DNA of 64,000 nt, from positions 15,872,001 through 15,936,000 of the forward strand of contig JBHGNT010000011.1 of NCBI GenBank assembly GCA_043228905.1. Reading direction: 5' to 3'. Origin of the DNA: Azolla caroliniana (lineage: Eukaryota; Polypodiophyta). A program made the translations under genes and the position numbers. The notes under the pieces were generated by a model, which ran no database searches, was not told where the DNA came from, and was given only the letters and a program-made list of their open reading frames with translations. Below are positions 37,601 to 50,150 of this stretch, one piece after another (position 1 is the stretch's first letter; every line of letters begins with the position of its first letter).

Positions 37601-40600
37601 TTGGTGGTAGATTGGAGTCAAAACAAAAGAGGATGAATACTAGAAAAAGAATTGGACCCCAAGATAGCAATGAAAAGGAAGCAAATAGTGACAAGTCATC
37701 AACAAGAATCAAGCACTCAAGGCTGATTTAGATGGAAGTAACAATGAGCTTAGTGTAGAGTGCTAATCACAATCATAATGGATGAACGATACAACAAATA
37801 TGTACCAATAAGCTCATAAGGGTGCATATTGGAGTTTTCCAAAATGATTATCATTAAACCAATAGGATTTGTGGTTAGGATTACAAAGGACCATGTAAAC
37901 TTAATGAATTACCTCCTCAATCATTGTCACAAGCTCTACCAATGCTTGTGTATATCAACACTTCTCAATTGTCCATCAAGTCAATTAAGCCTTTCCATAT
38001 CATTTTCAATATCACACATAATTGTGGACTCTCGCTTCATAATGTGGTTCCATGAACTCTTACATCACTCAACTACCAAATTTCAACATGGTATGCTTGC
38101 TAGTACTCTCCCACACCCTAGATGATCTATAATAGATTTTTTATTCTCTTGGCCCAAGGGCATTTGTAAAGGGACAAGAATCTTTCAACTTCATCTTATC
38201 ATCGATCCACTTGGTTCCAATTAATATATATATAGTATATTTTTACTAAGATCCATGCATGACATTTGCATCTTCCTCTATTTTAACATGCCAAAAGTGT
38301 TTAGAGCTAATAAAGTTAGCTCAAACATATAGTTGTTTTTTTCCATAGAACAAAATGTTATCACACTTGTGGCACAACTTTCTACAAAACAACTCCTTTG
38401 GCTTTTGCACTTCTCCTTGTCTACCTCAGTAGAGATAAGAAGATGGGAAAAAAGTTCTCCTTTGCGTGAAGGTCGCCTTTGTTGACCTCAAACCAAAAGG
38501 TTCAAACTCTTGAACTTTGATTTGATAGTCATTGCCTATATGTCATTATATATCACAATTGTGGCACAACTTCTTTGGCATTTGCTATTCTTCGTTTGGT
38601 TGTCTTTTGGCTTTTATAATTTAAAGCATTCTACTAATTCTCAATCTCCATCTGCATTTCTTTTGGTTGAAGCAAAACGAATAGAATTTTGTTTTAACGT
38701 TCAATTTTGTGAAACCACCAAACTTTGGAGATAACATACAAATATACCTTTGTGCCAATCATCATGCACTTGAATAATCTATCTATCTCAACCATTTAGT
38801 TCCAAGGATTAGGTTTTTGAACATCTCAAGTTGTTTATTTTGTTGATCATCTAGATTTTGAGTTCAACAACTTTCATTCTGAATCTCATATTAATTATGA
38901 AGAACTTCCCTACTAAGTATCGATTTCTAGCTTGAACCTATGATGAGTTACCAACAACAACACTAAATAGATTATGCACATCATGATGATAAGAACATTA
39001 ATTCCCTTCACCTTCTTCAAGTCAAAACATTAGCAATGCATGGAAGAATCAAGACCGTAGGGTTCCTTGGATCAAGATTTTCTACAATTGCATCACTTAG
39101 ACTACAAACATTATGTCCAAAAGCTTGTAGTAATCCAAAATGGTTTCCATCTTGAGCTTCCAAGACTAGTTAGTCCCTTATGTGATGAGACCATCAAACT
39201 TCTAACCTATTATGCAGACAATATCTACCTTGATTCTATGCCAAAATTCACCAACCCAACTTGTACCTAGTCATTGCCGACACTTACTCAATTACCAAGA
39301 AACTTTCATGGTATGGCATGGTTAGCATGAAGTCAGAGGATGACATCAAAGATGATGCATAATCATGGCACTTGTCTTGAGTAACCTTCAACATGTAGTT
39401 TATCCCCTTAAAGTTAGTTTATAATATTAATACTTGTTATGGTTTTTCCTTGCCAAGAGTTTACATACCTTATTTAATGGCAACTACCTCTATACAAATT
39501 TCTTGTCAAACAACTGTTGCATAAACTATCATGTGAAATATAGAGAAATCGATAACACAAACTTAGAAAGAATCTCGAGGTTATATTATTTAGTACAGTG
39601 TTGTCCCATGATTACAACATGAAATGATTTATACAATGAGAATGTAAGAATCACAATTAATGTTAATTGAATAAAATAAGGAGGTAGTAAGGATGAAAGG
39701 GTGTTAGACTATTCGACCACCCCTAACAAAGGTGAGAGATGATTCATTGTGTCTCATTGGTGTTGCATACCACTAAGAAGAGATATGGATTGTACCTTGG
39801 CTTTGAATTAGAAGGAGGAACACACATATGCAACTAGAGCTTTGCCACACCGACAAAGTTTGCACGTATTAACACTTGTCATCTTCATGCGGGTAGCTAG
39901 CCTTCTTCAATAAGCTCAAACCCTAGGTCATCGTGAGTTCACACTTGGCTATCTTCATTACAAGTGGTCAAGTGATGAATAGTCAGACGTTATCTCCCAA
40001 TATAGGATTGGGAATAATCGATCAATACTTACCCTTCATACCTAATGAACAAGCCCATACCTACTAACCTAAAGGACATTAGAAACCTACGACGATGTCG
40101 TGATGTGGCAGCCCAAATGTAGAAAATGAAGAAAAAGGCAAGTCCCAAAAACTATAAGTACACAAGTGTAAAAAGAAAAGTAGGACAATAAATGGTTAAT
40201 AACCAAACTATTAAGACTATTGGTTTGAAGATTTTGAAGATTTTGAAGATTGGTTTGTGCTCGCATGGGAGTAATCTACTGTTTTTGCATGCTGATGAGA
40301 GGGGGTAGGTTGGCATTTATTGTTGACCTTGATGAGAGAACTAATCTTATTTCGTCATACCCTATGTTAATTAAAGGGTTTTCTCGTTGTAATTGAAATT
40401 ATATTGTTCTAGTCCATCTAATATTTGTGGTACAATTTTTTTAAAGTCTTAATCTTAGTTGAATTCATTATGTTACTACGAGAGAGACAAAAACAAGCTG
40501 ATTCACACTATCATGAAGAGAGAGCTCTCAAAGGGGTCAAATCCATGAGCACCCATCCAATCCACGAGTGTTGTTCAATCCACAAGCCCCCACTCATCCC

Positions 40601-43600
40601 ACATGAAGGAAATCTACAAAGGGGGATTACATGAAGTCAATCCACGAAGGGATTGCATGAATCTAACCCATGAAATAATTACGCAAAGTTGGATTGCATG
40701 ACGGCAATCCATAAAAGGATTTTTTTTAAATTAAAAAAAAAGAAAAAAGATACGCCTTGGTATTATGAAATCATAAGAAATACAAAAGTTGTGTTGGATA
40801 AAACAAATATACCAACTGATTCCCTTGTACTCTCATCATAGCCGATTTGTTTAATCCATAAAAGGATTAAACGAAGGTAATCCACAAAAGGATTATATGG
40901 AAGGAGAATTCACGAAGCTAGTTCAGGTCTCCCACGGTCCTACTTGAATAGCACATGCACGTGTGCATTCACACAACAACTTCTCATTATACCATGTGAT
41001 TATGCTCATATAACAAAGAGATCTTTGGTCATGTGCTTATGGAGTGAAGAACTATCATTACCACTCTCACTATGATTCCTATAAGAATTCATCTTCTTCA
41101 TATTTTATTGTGTTGGTGTTTGTTTACATTAAGATATTGTCCTCTAAACCTTCTTTCAAAAGTAGGCACGAAGAGGTTTTATCCATTCTGATTCCTACTA
41201 GATGGAGGTATTCCTGAGGCACCCTCATTATGGAGGATCCTAGAACCCTTGAGGTGGTACTATGTCAAATCTCCAATGTAATAATAGCTTATTTTAGTCT
41301 AAGCACAAGAATTGAGAGCTGAATATTAGCTTCAATTATATGAGCAATATTCAAAAAAAGAGTTACAAGTACCAATTCCGTGGCCACAAATGGGTGATGT
41401 CAAGCTTCTATTGTGCACTCTAGAGATGGTATGGACTACAACATAAATATCATATAATATGGATAGTTCCAACATTTTGAATTGTACTTTTTGAGCTCCT
41501 TCATATAAAATACATCTAAATTATAAAATATCCAATGAATATGCTTTTTTCATGAGGGGTGCCTTATGAATATCTCCTTCGAGTGGGAACCAGAAAGAAT
41601 CTTAAGATGGATTTTACGGGCATGACCATAATTTATCCCGTGGTAAGTTGTACCGTAATTTGATATGAATGCATCTTAATTACATGCAAGTACCATTACT
41701 TTGATATAATAACCACATGTAATACAAAAATATCTAGAAGCGGAGATTTGAAGTGTTTACCTTTCTTCGGGACTCTTGGATTTCCTCCACCATCATTCTT
41801 ATCTGCATATGAGAATAGGAAATGTTTTCAATGGTGAATGCCCAAAACTTGAAGTACTTATTGACTAAAGTTTTGATGATTTAAGAGAGCAATTAAATTT
41901 TAGGAGGACATGTAAAAAACATATTAGAAATCCTTATATTATACATTAGAATGTAAAAAAATCATTAAGCTTGTTTATTTCAAAATTATCCATATATGTA
42001 GAAAACATATTAGAAATCCTTATATTATACATTAGAATGTAAAAAAAATCATTCAGCTTGTTTATTTCAAAATTATCCATATATGCTTGCAAGTTACACT
42101 GGAAACAACTCCTACCAGCTACATAGAAACTAGGATGACACACTGCATGTCTAAAGAAAAAACAAACATAGGTCAAAACATGCATTTAACCTATACACTT
42201 AATGATCTAGACAATCATAATAAACGGCCATATAATCTTCATTGATTTAGCTTCCCATATTCTAATATGCCAAGTAGCAGTATATATTATTTTGCTAAAT
42301 AGGAGGATTATCAAGAAGCAACTGAGTGTCTTGATAAACTAGGGAACAATGAATCAGATGATCATTATGTGGGAATTTGGGCAACTGAATGATTCCGGAT
42401 CCGGGTTCCATAAACAATTAGATGATGTCAAAGTTTGCGCGATATAATTTAAGATTGAATCAGAAGAAGCAACTAGTGTAAACAACACATTCAATGAGGA
42501 CCTGTTAGTGTGAATCAATTGTAACACTCTTAAAGTGTGTTCAGTTTGACTTATGAATCATATTGGTTAGTCATAAATGTTAACAAACCAATATGACCCC
42601 TTATTGGTATCATATTCAAGAAGATTGACATGAATAGGTTGTGCCCATAATGGATTCCAATTGGAGCCCATAATCCGATTATAATTAGGCAAGTAATTTG
42701 GGATAAGCGGCTCGTTTGGTAAGTTAATTAGAAATATTTTTCACGACCACTTTTACTAATGTTTCTTAAACTAGAGTCGTTTATGGTTAAGTGGCGTCTT
42801 AAGGTGCAAATGATGCTATTGTGTGTGTGCAAAGACATTAATCATATTCTTTGGAATGATCATGTAATTAAGGTAATGATAATTAGTAGCATGAAGAACC
42901 TTCTCCATGCATGCTTATTTGGCCAAAAATAATACACATTTGCGAGATTTGTCGAACCAAAACGCTCTCAATATGTACATGATATTCTTTAATGTGCATA
43001 CTAACCACAATATTAATCACTAGATTTTCAATTGGTAACATGGTTTTGCCCATGGTAGTTGGTCTACCCCTCACTTATGGAAAACATTGGAGTAAATATT
43101 GGTAACACTTTCAACCAACCTAGTAGTTGAATCATGATGAAATGTTTGACATTAAACATCAAATGGGAACCCAAGAAATGATGACAATAAGATTCGATGT
43201 CATTGGCAAATTATAAGAAGTTGCATGATCTTGAATCGAATAGGCGAGAGAGAGTTCAGACTGATTAATTATTTGTCAGCACAACGTTTGTAAGAGGTAA
43301 TCTTTTATATTTTGGATTGCCAATTAAACTAGCTTGTTGCATTAACATAATTTCCTACTTCTAAGATAAAAATCAATTTTATTATGTTATATAAACTGCT
43401 TATTATTATATCTTATATAGTGTTTTCCAATTTTAGCCTATAGTTGGGGAAATTCTGGCATAAATACATTGGTACGCTGTGTTTCCTCTAATTTCAGGCA
43501 ATACATACATGTCCCTTTAAGTGCTAGAATTTTTTACCACTAATGACAGCTTCTAAACATTATTTGAGATGCCATACAAGCTCTAGTCTATCACTCATAT

Positions 43601-46600
43601 ATATATATAGGTCAATTTTTGAGGAAGAAATCAAGTTAGACATATTTCAACTTGGCTATTATAAATCTTATACACCTCCAAGGGTGGGCCTTACGAAACT
43701 GCAGTATTAAATACTAGACGACTTATATCCTCTCCACAAAATAATAATGCTCTTTATGTGACCTTATCCACATATTATATTCTTATGTCGGTCAATTGTA
43801 TGATAATGATCATGAAATGTATGTACCTTCCTGGACCTCACTCTTTTGATTCCGTGTTGGAGTTGATTCTCAAGCTTCTGCAGGTCTTTCAATGCTAACG
43901 ATTCCAAATCCTCCCCCACCAGCTTCCTACGATTTCAATTTATACAGCAATATTATGATTAAGAAGAAGAATGTAATAATATAGATTAAGCATTGTGGAC
44001 GAATTATTGTCAAACAAAAGATAGTATTCTCATCATCAATTGTTATTTGTTGTACTCTCATCATTAGGAATTAATTCTTTGATCACCTTGTTTCCCCTTC
44101 CAAAACCCGTATTTGCTCTTGTAGTTGTCCAACCTCGTATTTCCAATACTGTAACATTTATCAACCAAATTTAAGTGAATTATTATATTCTTTCATTCAT
44201 AGGTATAGTCCTATATTTAACTCTATATTGTCCATGGATCAAGCATTCATAATCATGTAAATATTTTAAGCAATGTACAAATAATATTTAAGATTGTTCG
44301 TGGGATCATGCCCTTGTATATAAATTAAGCTTATAGCTGCTCCTTTGGCATTAACTATATTATAACTTTAATGACACAAACCAAAATTTGTGAGACGCCT
44401 GATCCAAAAGGATTGGTAAGAGAATACATTAGAATAAAATTTAAAAAAAACATGCATTGTGATTCTTTATAGATACTTATTATAACTTCTCATGTCAAAA
44501 CCCCATGTTTAAATTATCGTTGGTGCCAGCATGATCAATGTGGTGTTAAAACTTATAATGACCTTCACATAAAACACAACTCACGCGCATGGTGGCAATT
44601 TGATGATGTAAGCCGCCGATTGTTATGAAATTATGTGACCTACTTTGACATTATAATGTTTAAACCTTGTGATTTGCAACAATATTAAGGTTGTGTTAAA
44701 TTAGGTTGTCAAGTATTGCAATTTTAAGGTTAAGGCTTGCATGGTAAATCAACGTTTTAGCAATATGTTTGTTGTTATGCAACATTTTCAATATAAAATC
44801 TCCCATTTTAATCAAATGCAATTCTCATTTATCACGGGATTTTTTTCCATATCAGGCAGTATTGTTTATAATTTTGGGTTTACTTAATAGACCCAGGAAA
44901 GGAAGGGCAAATATTATGCCTCTGATTATGAACGCAGAGGAGAAACCTTTGTTAATCTTCAAATTATGTAGTTATTTGTCTGATATCAAATAGGCTAATA
45001 ACTAATGAAAATCTTGCAGTTGTTTTCTTGAAATGACATTATATTTTTATTGAATGTAAAAATAAATATATACCTCAACGTCTTTTTCCTGATCATCGTT
45101 GGCACCTTCCGTTGTGGACGAGAACTTCTTGTACCTTTGAAGAGTCTTCTCCATGCTACTATATTTTTATAATCAAAACACATTAATGTGAATGATCTGC
45201 ATCATATTGTTTTTGGTCGTCTTGATTAATATTACACCACTAGATTATTACTACAGAATATGTAAATTATCACTGCATTTCTTTTGTAAACATCATGAAT
45301 TCCAAACATCTCACATGGTTAGAAATACCAATTTATGAAGTCCTAAAAGCTTGCTAAGAATCATGTCATTGATCCATATTAATAACTCTTGCATAGCTAT
45401 AATGCATTTTCAAACGTGTTGCTAAATAGTACAACATTTTTTCGAATAGTAGAGCATTATGAAATATCGATGCATGCACAATCTTGGAAATTCTTCTACA
45501 TGTTAAAATGTGCATTAATCGCCAGTGGAGATTACTAATCATTGTTTGTGAACTTGTGATTTTGTGATGGAAATATGGAAAAGAACCATAAAACTATTAA
45601 TGCTAGTATATCCTCTATCATTGCAATATACTTGGGGACCGGTATTATGGACAATTGTACGAGGGCAACCAATGTTGTATGAGTAGGAGGATATTGGAGA
45701 CTTTTCTATGTAGAGACGCATCTTATGCAAAAAACAACTATACCCCTAAATCTATAAATAGCCTTTGGTGAAAACAAAAATATGGCAATTGCCCAATGGT
45801 ATTCTGGTATATTTGGAAGGCCGGGTGCTTCAAGGTACTCCAAAATGTCTTAGAAAGGCGTGGCACTTAGTCAGTTATTGAGGTAACACTCAGTGAGCAA
45901 AATTATGACGTTGGGAGTTTCATGCCATATGGGACAAAGGTATATTTTACACGCGATCTCTTGACAAGGTGGAGTGGTCTTACTCTAGACTTAAGTATTT
46001 ATTTAAGCCGATAGCTAGAAGTTAATCTTAGTAAAAAAATGGCGGTAATTACTTATATGTACGTATTTCATCTAGAGCCTTAGGGCATTTCCTAAAACCA
46101 GTGTATATCTTTTATTGTAAAAAAGAAGAAGAAGCGATGATAAGGAACCTTTTGAAGTTACTTTGAGAGAAACGTTGACTAACAATAACTTTCATACAAC
46201 TCCAACCTAAGCAATCATTTGTATATAAATAGGGTTTTCATGAAAATATCTGGGTAAACTTTTCACCATTAAATTCACAACGCGGAACCATATTGATGAC
46301 ATGCCATTTCTTTGAAAGCTCAACATTAGGTCGAAATGTTTCCTAATGATGGGTTCTTTAATATAAGATCAAACCCATTATGTGTTATGATAAACCGTAG
46401 ACGAAACATTACATAATCCTCCAACTCGATTAGCTCGAACCTTCAAACTAGGAAAATCAATTGAACTCCTTACACTATCGAGCTGAACATTAAACATTTA
46501 AGCAGTTGCGCTCCTTGTCTCCTCTATCTTTCTCTTGTACAGAACTCAACACTCTTGCGCACACACTAAAATTTGCATTAATCAATGTTCTTGAGGTTTT

Positions 46601-49600
46601 TCTAATTAGAATGAAGAAGACAAAATGTACTCAAAGACTATAAGTGCTCTATTATCATTAAATGCTAGAAATTAAGATTTCTAACGTTTGGACCTCCCTT
46701 TAGATGTGAATTGGGATGAATGCATGAATGTAATGAAATCTAAAATATACGGAACCATGCTAGGGGCCAACAAAGCTAAGGAAAAAGAAAACCAAGAAGC
46801 TTTGGAGGATCTAGTTGCAATGCGAGTGTGGTTTAATGTAATGCACATTGACTCCCTTAGTTCTCTTAGGAAAACATTAATAAAAGATACATGGTGTGGA
46901 AGCAGAGAAGTCGATTCGACTAATAGATTGTGAGAATTATCCAAGCAACCATCATAATATGCCCACTGGTGGTGTAGTAGACCTTCCAATGTGCCCATTC
47001 ATACAATGCTCATTTTCATATCACACTAACCTAATTACGAAGGATGATTTGTACACAAAATTAGGTTCCCTATTGTAAAGGAGTGGTCCCATCTATATTT
47101 TACGGGTGGTTTTTTGACGAGGTGGAGTGGTTTTGCTCTACACCGAAGTATTTATTTAAGCCGAGAGTTAGAACTTATTTCATGTACCTATATGTACCTA
47201 TTTCATGTACAACCTTAGGGCGTTTGTACTATCTCTTCTTGGAAAATAGAAAAAGAGTTGTCCCATGGGCTAACGTGTGAGCTCACAAATATTAATAATA
47301 TTTAGTATTAATGATAAATTGATTTATTAGCAACTCTTCATGGGCATTGGTAATTTTGTTAGAAGAATGAGATTAGGAAGGCATTATAAATTTCTTCTAT
47401 GCTCATCGAGTAGCATACTAGAGGTATCAATTGTCATGCCCTTGTTAATGTTAGAATAATATCAACGTGCTATAAATGTAGCTTATAAGATTTAATAACC
47501 TTCCATTAACTTCGTATAGCATTCAAAATACTCATACTAATTAATTTAAGCAAAGATTGATCCTGACTTAATCACATGTGGTTAATTACGCCTTAAGAAT
47601 TTCACTCAAATGAGCCCACACATATACTTATTGTGTCTTAATTCGTGAAAATACTACCCAAGAATTAGATTAGTTTGTAAATTGTGCGCTTACATTTAAT
47701 CACAATGTGGGTACCATGTACCATAATATGCATTAATTTTCAATAACTGCACTTCTAATATTCAAGAATGCAGACATTGGATTGCACTGACTAAGAAAAC
47801 TAGAAATGTCAGCGTGGATGAATATTGTTTATTAATTAGGAACTTAATGTTATAGCGGAGATTAGGCGAAGGTATGTCAGTATCCCGTTATATATATATA
47901 TATGTCCTGTGTTGCTCGTTAATATCCTTCATTAATAAGTAAAAGTAAGCATATATGTATGCTTGTATGTACGGTATATTAATTGTAGTTTATAATATGT
48001 GGTCGTACATATAAGCTAATCATGAATTGGGCAATTTCCCCAATTCTCAATTGTCATGAGTCATGACGTCCAGCAGATTTCGTAGAATACCCAACACTAT
48101 CTAATGATCAAGCTGGGAAAGAAGTTTATAGGACATGGAATGCAGGAATCTATAATGACAAAAAGCCGGGTAAATCCTAGGCTCATCGTTGATCGGCTAC
48201 GCTACTACAACATGGGCATTGATCCAGCTTACACCCATTCATTCATTCATTCATTCATCACCTTCCACTCAAGTATGATCAAGGAGGGCTTGCATAAATT
48301 CAAATATACATACAGACTTCTATATATGATTTGTACGCAAATTACTGCATTCATAGATACATATATACATACATATATATATATATATATGAGAATTAAC
48401 ACACATACTTGTATTACAGCATATGAATTTGCAGTACAAAGAGGTATTTAATGTACCCGGAGCTGGCGAATTCGAAGAGCTTCCCGGATGAGCCTGCAGA
48501 CGAGAACACGATGAGTGCGATCTCGGCATCGCATAGCACCGACAGCTCGTGGGCCTTCTTCATTAGCCCATTCCGGCGCTTGGAGAACGTCGTCTGCCGG
48601 CTTATGTTGTTCTCGATCCGGCGGATCGGAATAATCCGGCGCCGTCTCTTATTCTCCTGCTCTATCATCTCCGCCACATTTGTAGTCCATGGAGCAGGAG
48701 GAGTTATTGTTGTTGCTGTTTTTAATGTCGATTGCTGGACCTCCACAGCATTAATGCTATCATTATTATTGTTATTATTATTGCTCAAATGATTTAATCT
48801 GCTCCTTGAAGCTTCCATACCTGCAGTAATCATTATTGGACACTTCGGTATATAGGATCCTAATGCTAATTAATGCATACTCCTGTCCTTAACCCTCACC
48901 CCAATAATTTACCACTCAGTTTAACGTATGGCAAACCTTAATTCAACCCATAGTATATATACTGTTTTAACCCTCACCCTAAACCAGCTGCTCAATGGGC
49001 AAGTACCAACCCTAAAGCTGAACAAAAACCATAGAGCTTAAAAGAAGTATTAGTACTAGCCGAATTCATAACCTGATCCCTAACATGTTGTTTTGTGCAT
49101 CAAACCCTTATTAAACTAAAACATAAGAGATAGAACTAGGAGTATACCAGTAATTGCCCTAATTAGGCTAAGCCTAAACCCTATTTAAGCATATGACCAA
49201 TGTGACTCTCTAAACTGACTCTAACCAGTAGTAGTAGTAGTTGTGGTTGTAGTAATAGTAATAGTGGTGGTGGTGGTGGTGGTAGTAGTAGTAGTAGTAG
49301 TCATCATAACCTGATCAATAAACTATTGGGCACCAAGCCCTAATTAAAGTGAACCCTAAAAGATAGTAGCATGAGTGTACCAGCAGCTGCCCGAATTAGA
49401 CTAAACCTAAACCCTAATTAAGCATATGACCAATGTGATTCTCTAAACTGACTCTAACACCATAGCCCTTAATGTGTAAAAGGAGGTAAAGCCCTAATTC
49501 ACCGTGATTCAGCTGGATAGACAGCTCCTTCCACTCGAGGCCTGATCTAGGATGGCGTTGCTGCTGCGTCATACCCATCTGTTGATCTGGATGAGGATGA

Positions 49601-49608
49601 TGTTCCAT
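34608..49608 (-). CDS. MIKC-type MADS-box transcription factor with a long N-terminal extension, 8 coding exons, 331 aa
   Basis: Exons are 49608-49503, 48820-48457, 45155-45074 (82 nt), 44148-44087 (62 nt), 43926-43827 (100 nt), 41802-41761 (42 nt), 35031-34990 (42 nt) and 34805-34608. The 82/62/100/42/42 series is the canonical MIKC exon pattern and every phase joins. The MADS domain is at about residues 94-156 ([40 protein letters not shown]). The I region starts [14 protein letters not shown]. The K domain covers about 185-266 ([49 protein letters not shown]). The C-terminus is acidic ([15 protein letters not shown]). MADS proteins bind CArG boxes as dimers through the MADS and K domains. 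Oddities: about 93 residues precede the MADS domain, MGRGK is replaced by KRRRRIIP, and three extra residues follow IVFSSA. The subfamily is uncertain; an AGL15/SVP-like or Bsister-like placement is possible but unproven. Confidence 0.88.
35528..35993 (+). mobile_element. Retroposed chimera: PPR fragment joined to a LINE-like tail, in a MADS intron
   Basis: Flanked by a perfect 13-bp direct repeat AAGTTATACGTCA (35515-35527 and 35994-36006). The body carries PPR-motif coding sequence ([20 protein letters not shown], then [18 protein letters not shown]) and ends in ATACCAGGGCGTATCTTTTA followed by an A-rich tail. This structure fits LINE-type retroposition. Confidence 0.82.
35601..35942 (+). 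pseudogene. Pentatricopeptide repeat (PPR) protein fragment
   Basis: The open stretch 35694-35942 reads [40 protein letters not shown] and [18 protein letters not shown], typical of plant PLS-type PPR repeats. Just upstream the CGMLEKA segment is duplicated with a 65-bp period, which breaks the frame, and a shorter third copy begins at 35603. It is a fragment without start or end and is not functional. Confidence 0.85.
40540..40910. repeat. Degenerate minisatellite with GGATT/AATCC cores
   Basis: Irregular repeats of AATCCA(C/T)AAAAGGATT and close variants such as AATCCACGAAGGGATTGCATG occur over about 370 bp. A short retroposon (40722-40852) interrupts them. Confidence 0.75.
40722..40852 (-). 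mobile_element. 5'-truncated LINE/SINE tail with 16-bp flanking repeat
   Basis: On the minus strand this ends in ATAATACCAAGGCGTATCTT followed by a T-rich and then A-rich tail, the same family as the tail at 35952-35993. Both sides show AATCCATAAAAGGATT (40706-40721, 40853-40868). The flanks also belong to the local minisatellite, so the target duplication is slightly less certain. Confidence 0.7.
41916..42085. repeat. 86-bp tandem duplication in a MADS intron
   Basis: Copies 41916-42001 and 42002-42085 are almost identical (ACATATTAGAAATCCTTATA to AATTATCCATATATG). The near identity indicates a recent event. Confidence 0.93.
45941..46130 (+). mobile_element. SINE/LINE-tail-like element, copy 1
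   Basis: Shares its whole layout with 47094-47250: starts TATATTTTAC, contains AGGTGGAGTGGT and AAGTATTTATTTAAGCCGA, and ends with TTAGGGC followed by an A-rich tail. It lies in the 3.3-kb MADS intron between exons 2 and 3. Coding capacity is absent. Confidence 0.65.
47094..47250 (+). mobile_element. SINE/LINE-tail-like element, copy 2
   Basis: Diverged second copy of the 45941-46130 element. It is flanked by imperfect 15-bp direct repeats (AAGGAGTGGTCCCAT upstream, AAAGAGTTGTCCCAT downstream), which is consistent with retroposition. Confidence 0.65.
49069..49461. repeat. Segmental duplication in the first MADS intron
   Basis: Segments 49069-49224 and 49307-49461 are diverged copies (both have CATAACCTGATC at the start and AAGCATATGACCAATGTGA near the end), separated by GTA and GTG triplet runs. 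Both copies carry AAACCCTA-type motifs. Confidence 0.88.
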
Positions 49609-49739
49609 GTCTTGGGATGATTGATTATCTACAGAAAAAGTGATATTTGTCTAGTCTAATTCGAGCCCCGCTAGCACTGCAAAAAAAAAAAAGGATCGAC
49701 AGTTGTGCCTTTTTGCTCTTGTGCTTCCCTCTAGTTGTT

Positions 49740-50069
49740 CTAACTCTCTCTCTCTCTCTCTGTGTCTGTGCCTGTTGTTCTAACTTCTGTGTCAACTGTA
49801 GCTACCAAATGTGTATTGCCTGTGTTTTCTGGTCTTATATAACACGAGAGAGAGAGAGAGAGTTAGAGAGAGAGCGTGACGACATGCACTTCTCTCCCCT
49901 TCTTCGCCTTCATTCAAATCTCTGTCTCTATCTCTACACTCTCTCTGTCTCTGTCTCTGTCTCTGTCTCTGTCTCTGTTGGTCTGACTGACTGACACACA
50001 TACACTCTCTCTCTCTCTGCGAGCAGACAGAGAGAGAGAGAGAGAGAGAAAGTGTGTGAGAGAGAGAGA

Positions 50070-50106
<37 letters not shown>

Positions 50107-50150
50107 TGTGTGTGTGTGTGTGTGTGTGTGCATGTGTATATTATAATAAT
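49740..50150. repeat. Dense CT/GA and GT microsatellites upstream of the MADS-box gene
   Basis: Runs of CT, CTGTCT, GA and GT follow one another. Long open frames across this stretch in several frames are low-complexity artefacts. Confidence 0.9.
49835..49841 (-). promoter_or_regulatory. Probable TATA box of the MADS-box gene
   Basis: TATATAA on the minus strand about 230 bp upstream of the ATG at 49608. Between the expected transcription start (near 49805) and 49608 I see no earlier ATG, so 49608 is the first start codon. The leader is rich in GA. Confidence 0.55.

Larger units (their letters stand above)
36007..41760. other. Remainder of the 6.7-kb MADS intron
   Basis: No second gene recognised. 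Short frames at 37829-38125 and 39067-39270 (+) have no named family. The region carries a minisatellite with an inserted LINE tail at 40.5-40.9 kb and is otherwise AT-rich. Confidence 0.6.

Noticed and set aside
40540-40910. CRISPR-like array
   Set aside because: Repeat units are irregular and diverged and this is a plant nuclear genome; it is a degenerate minisatellite.
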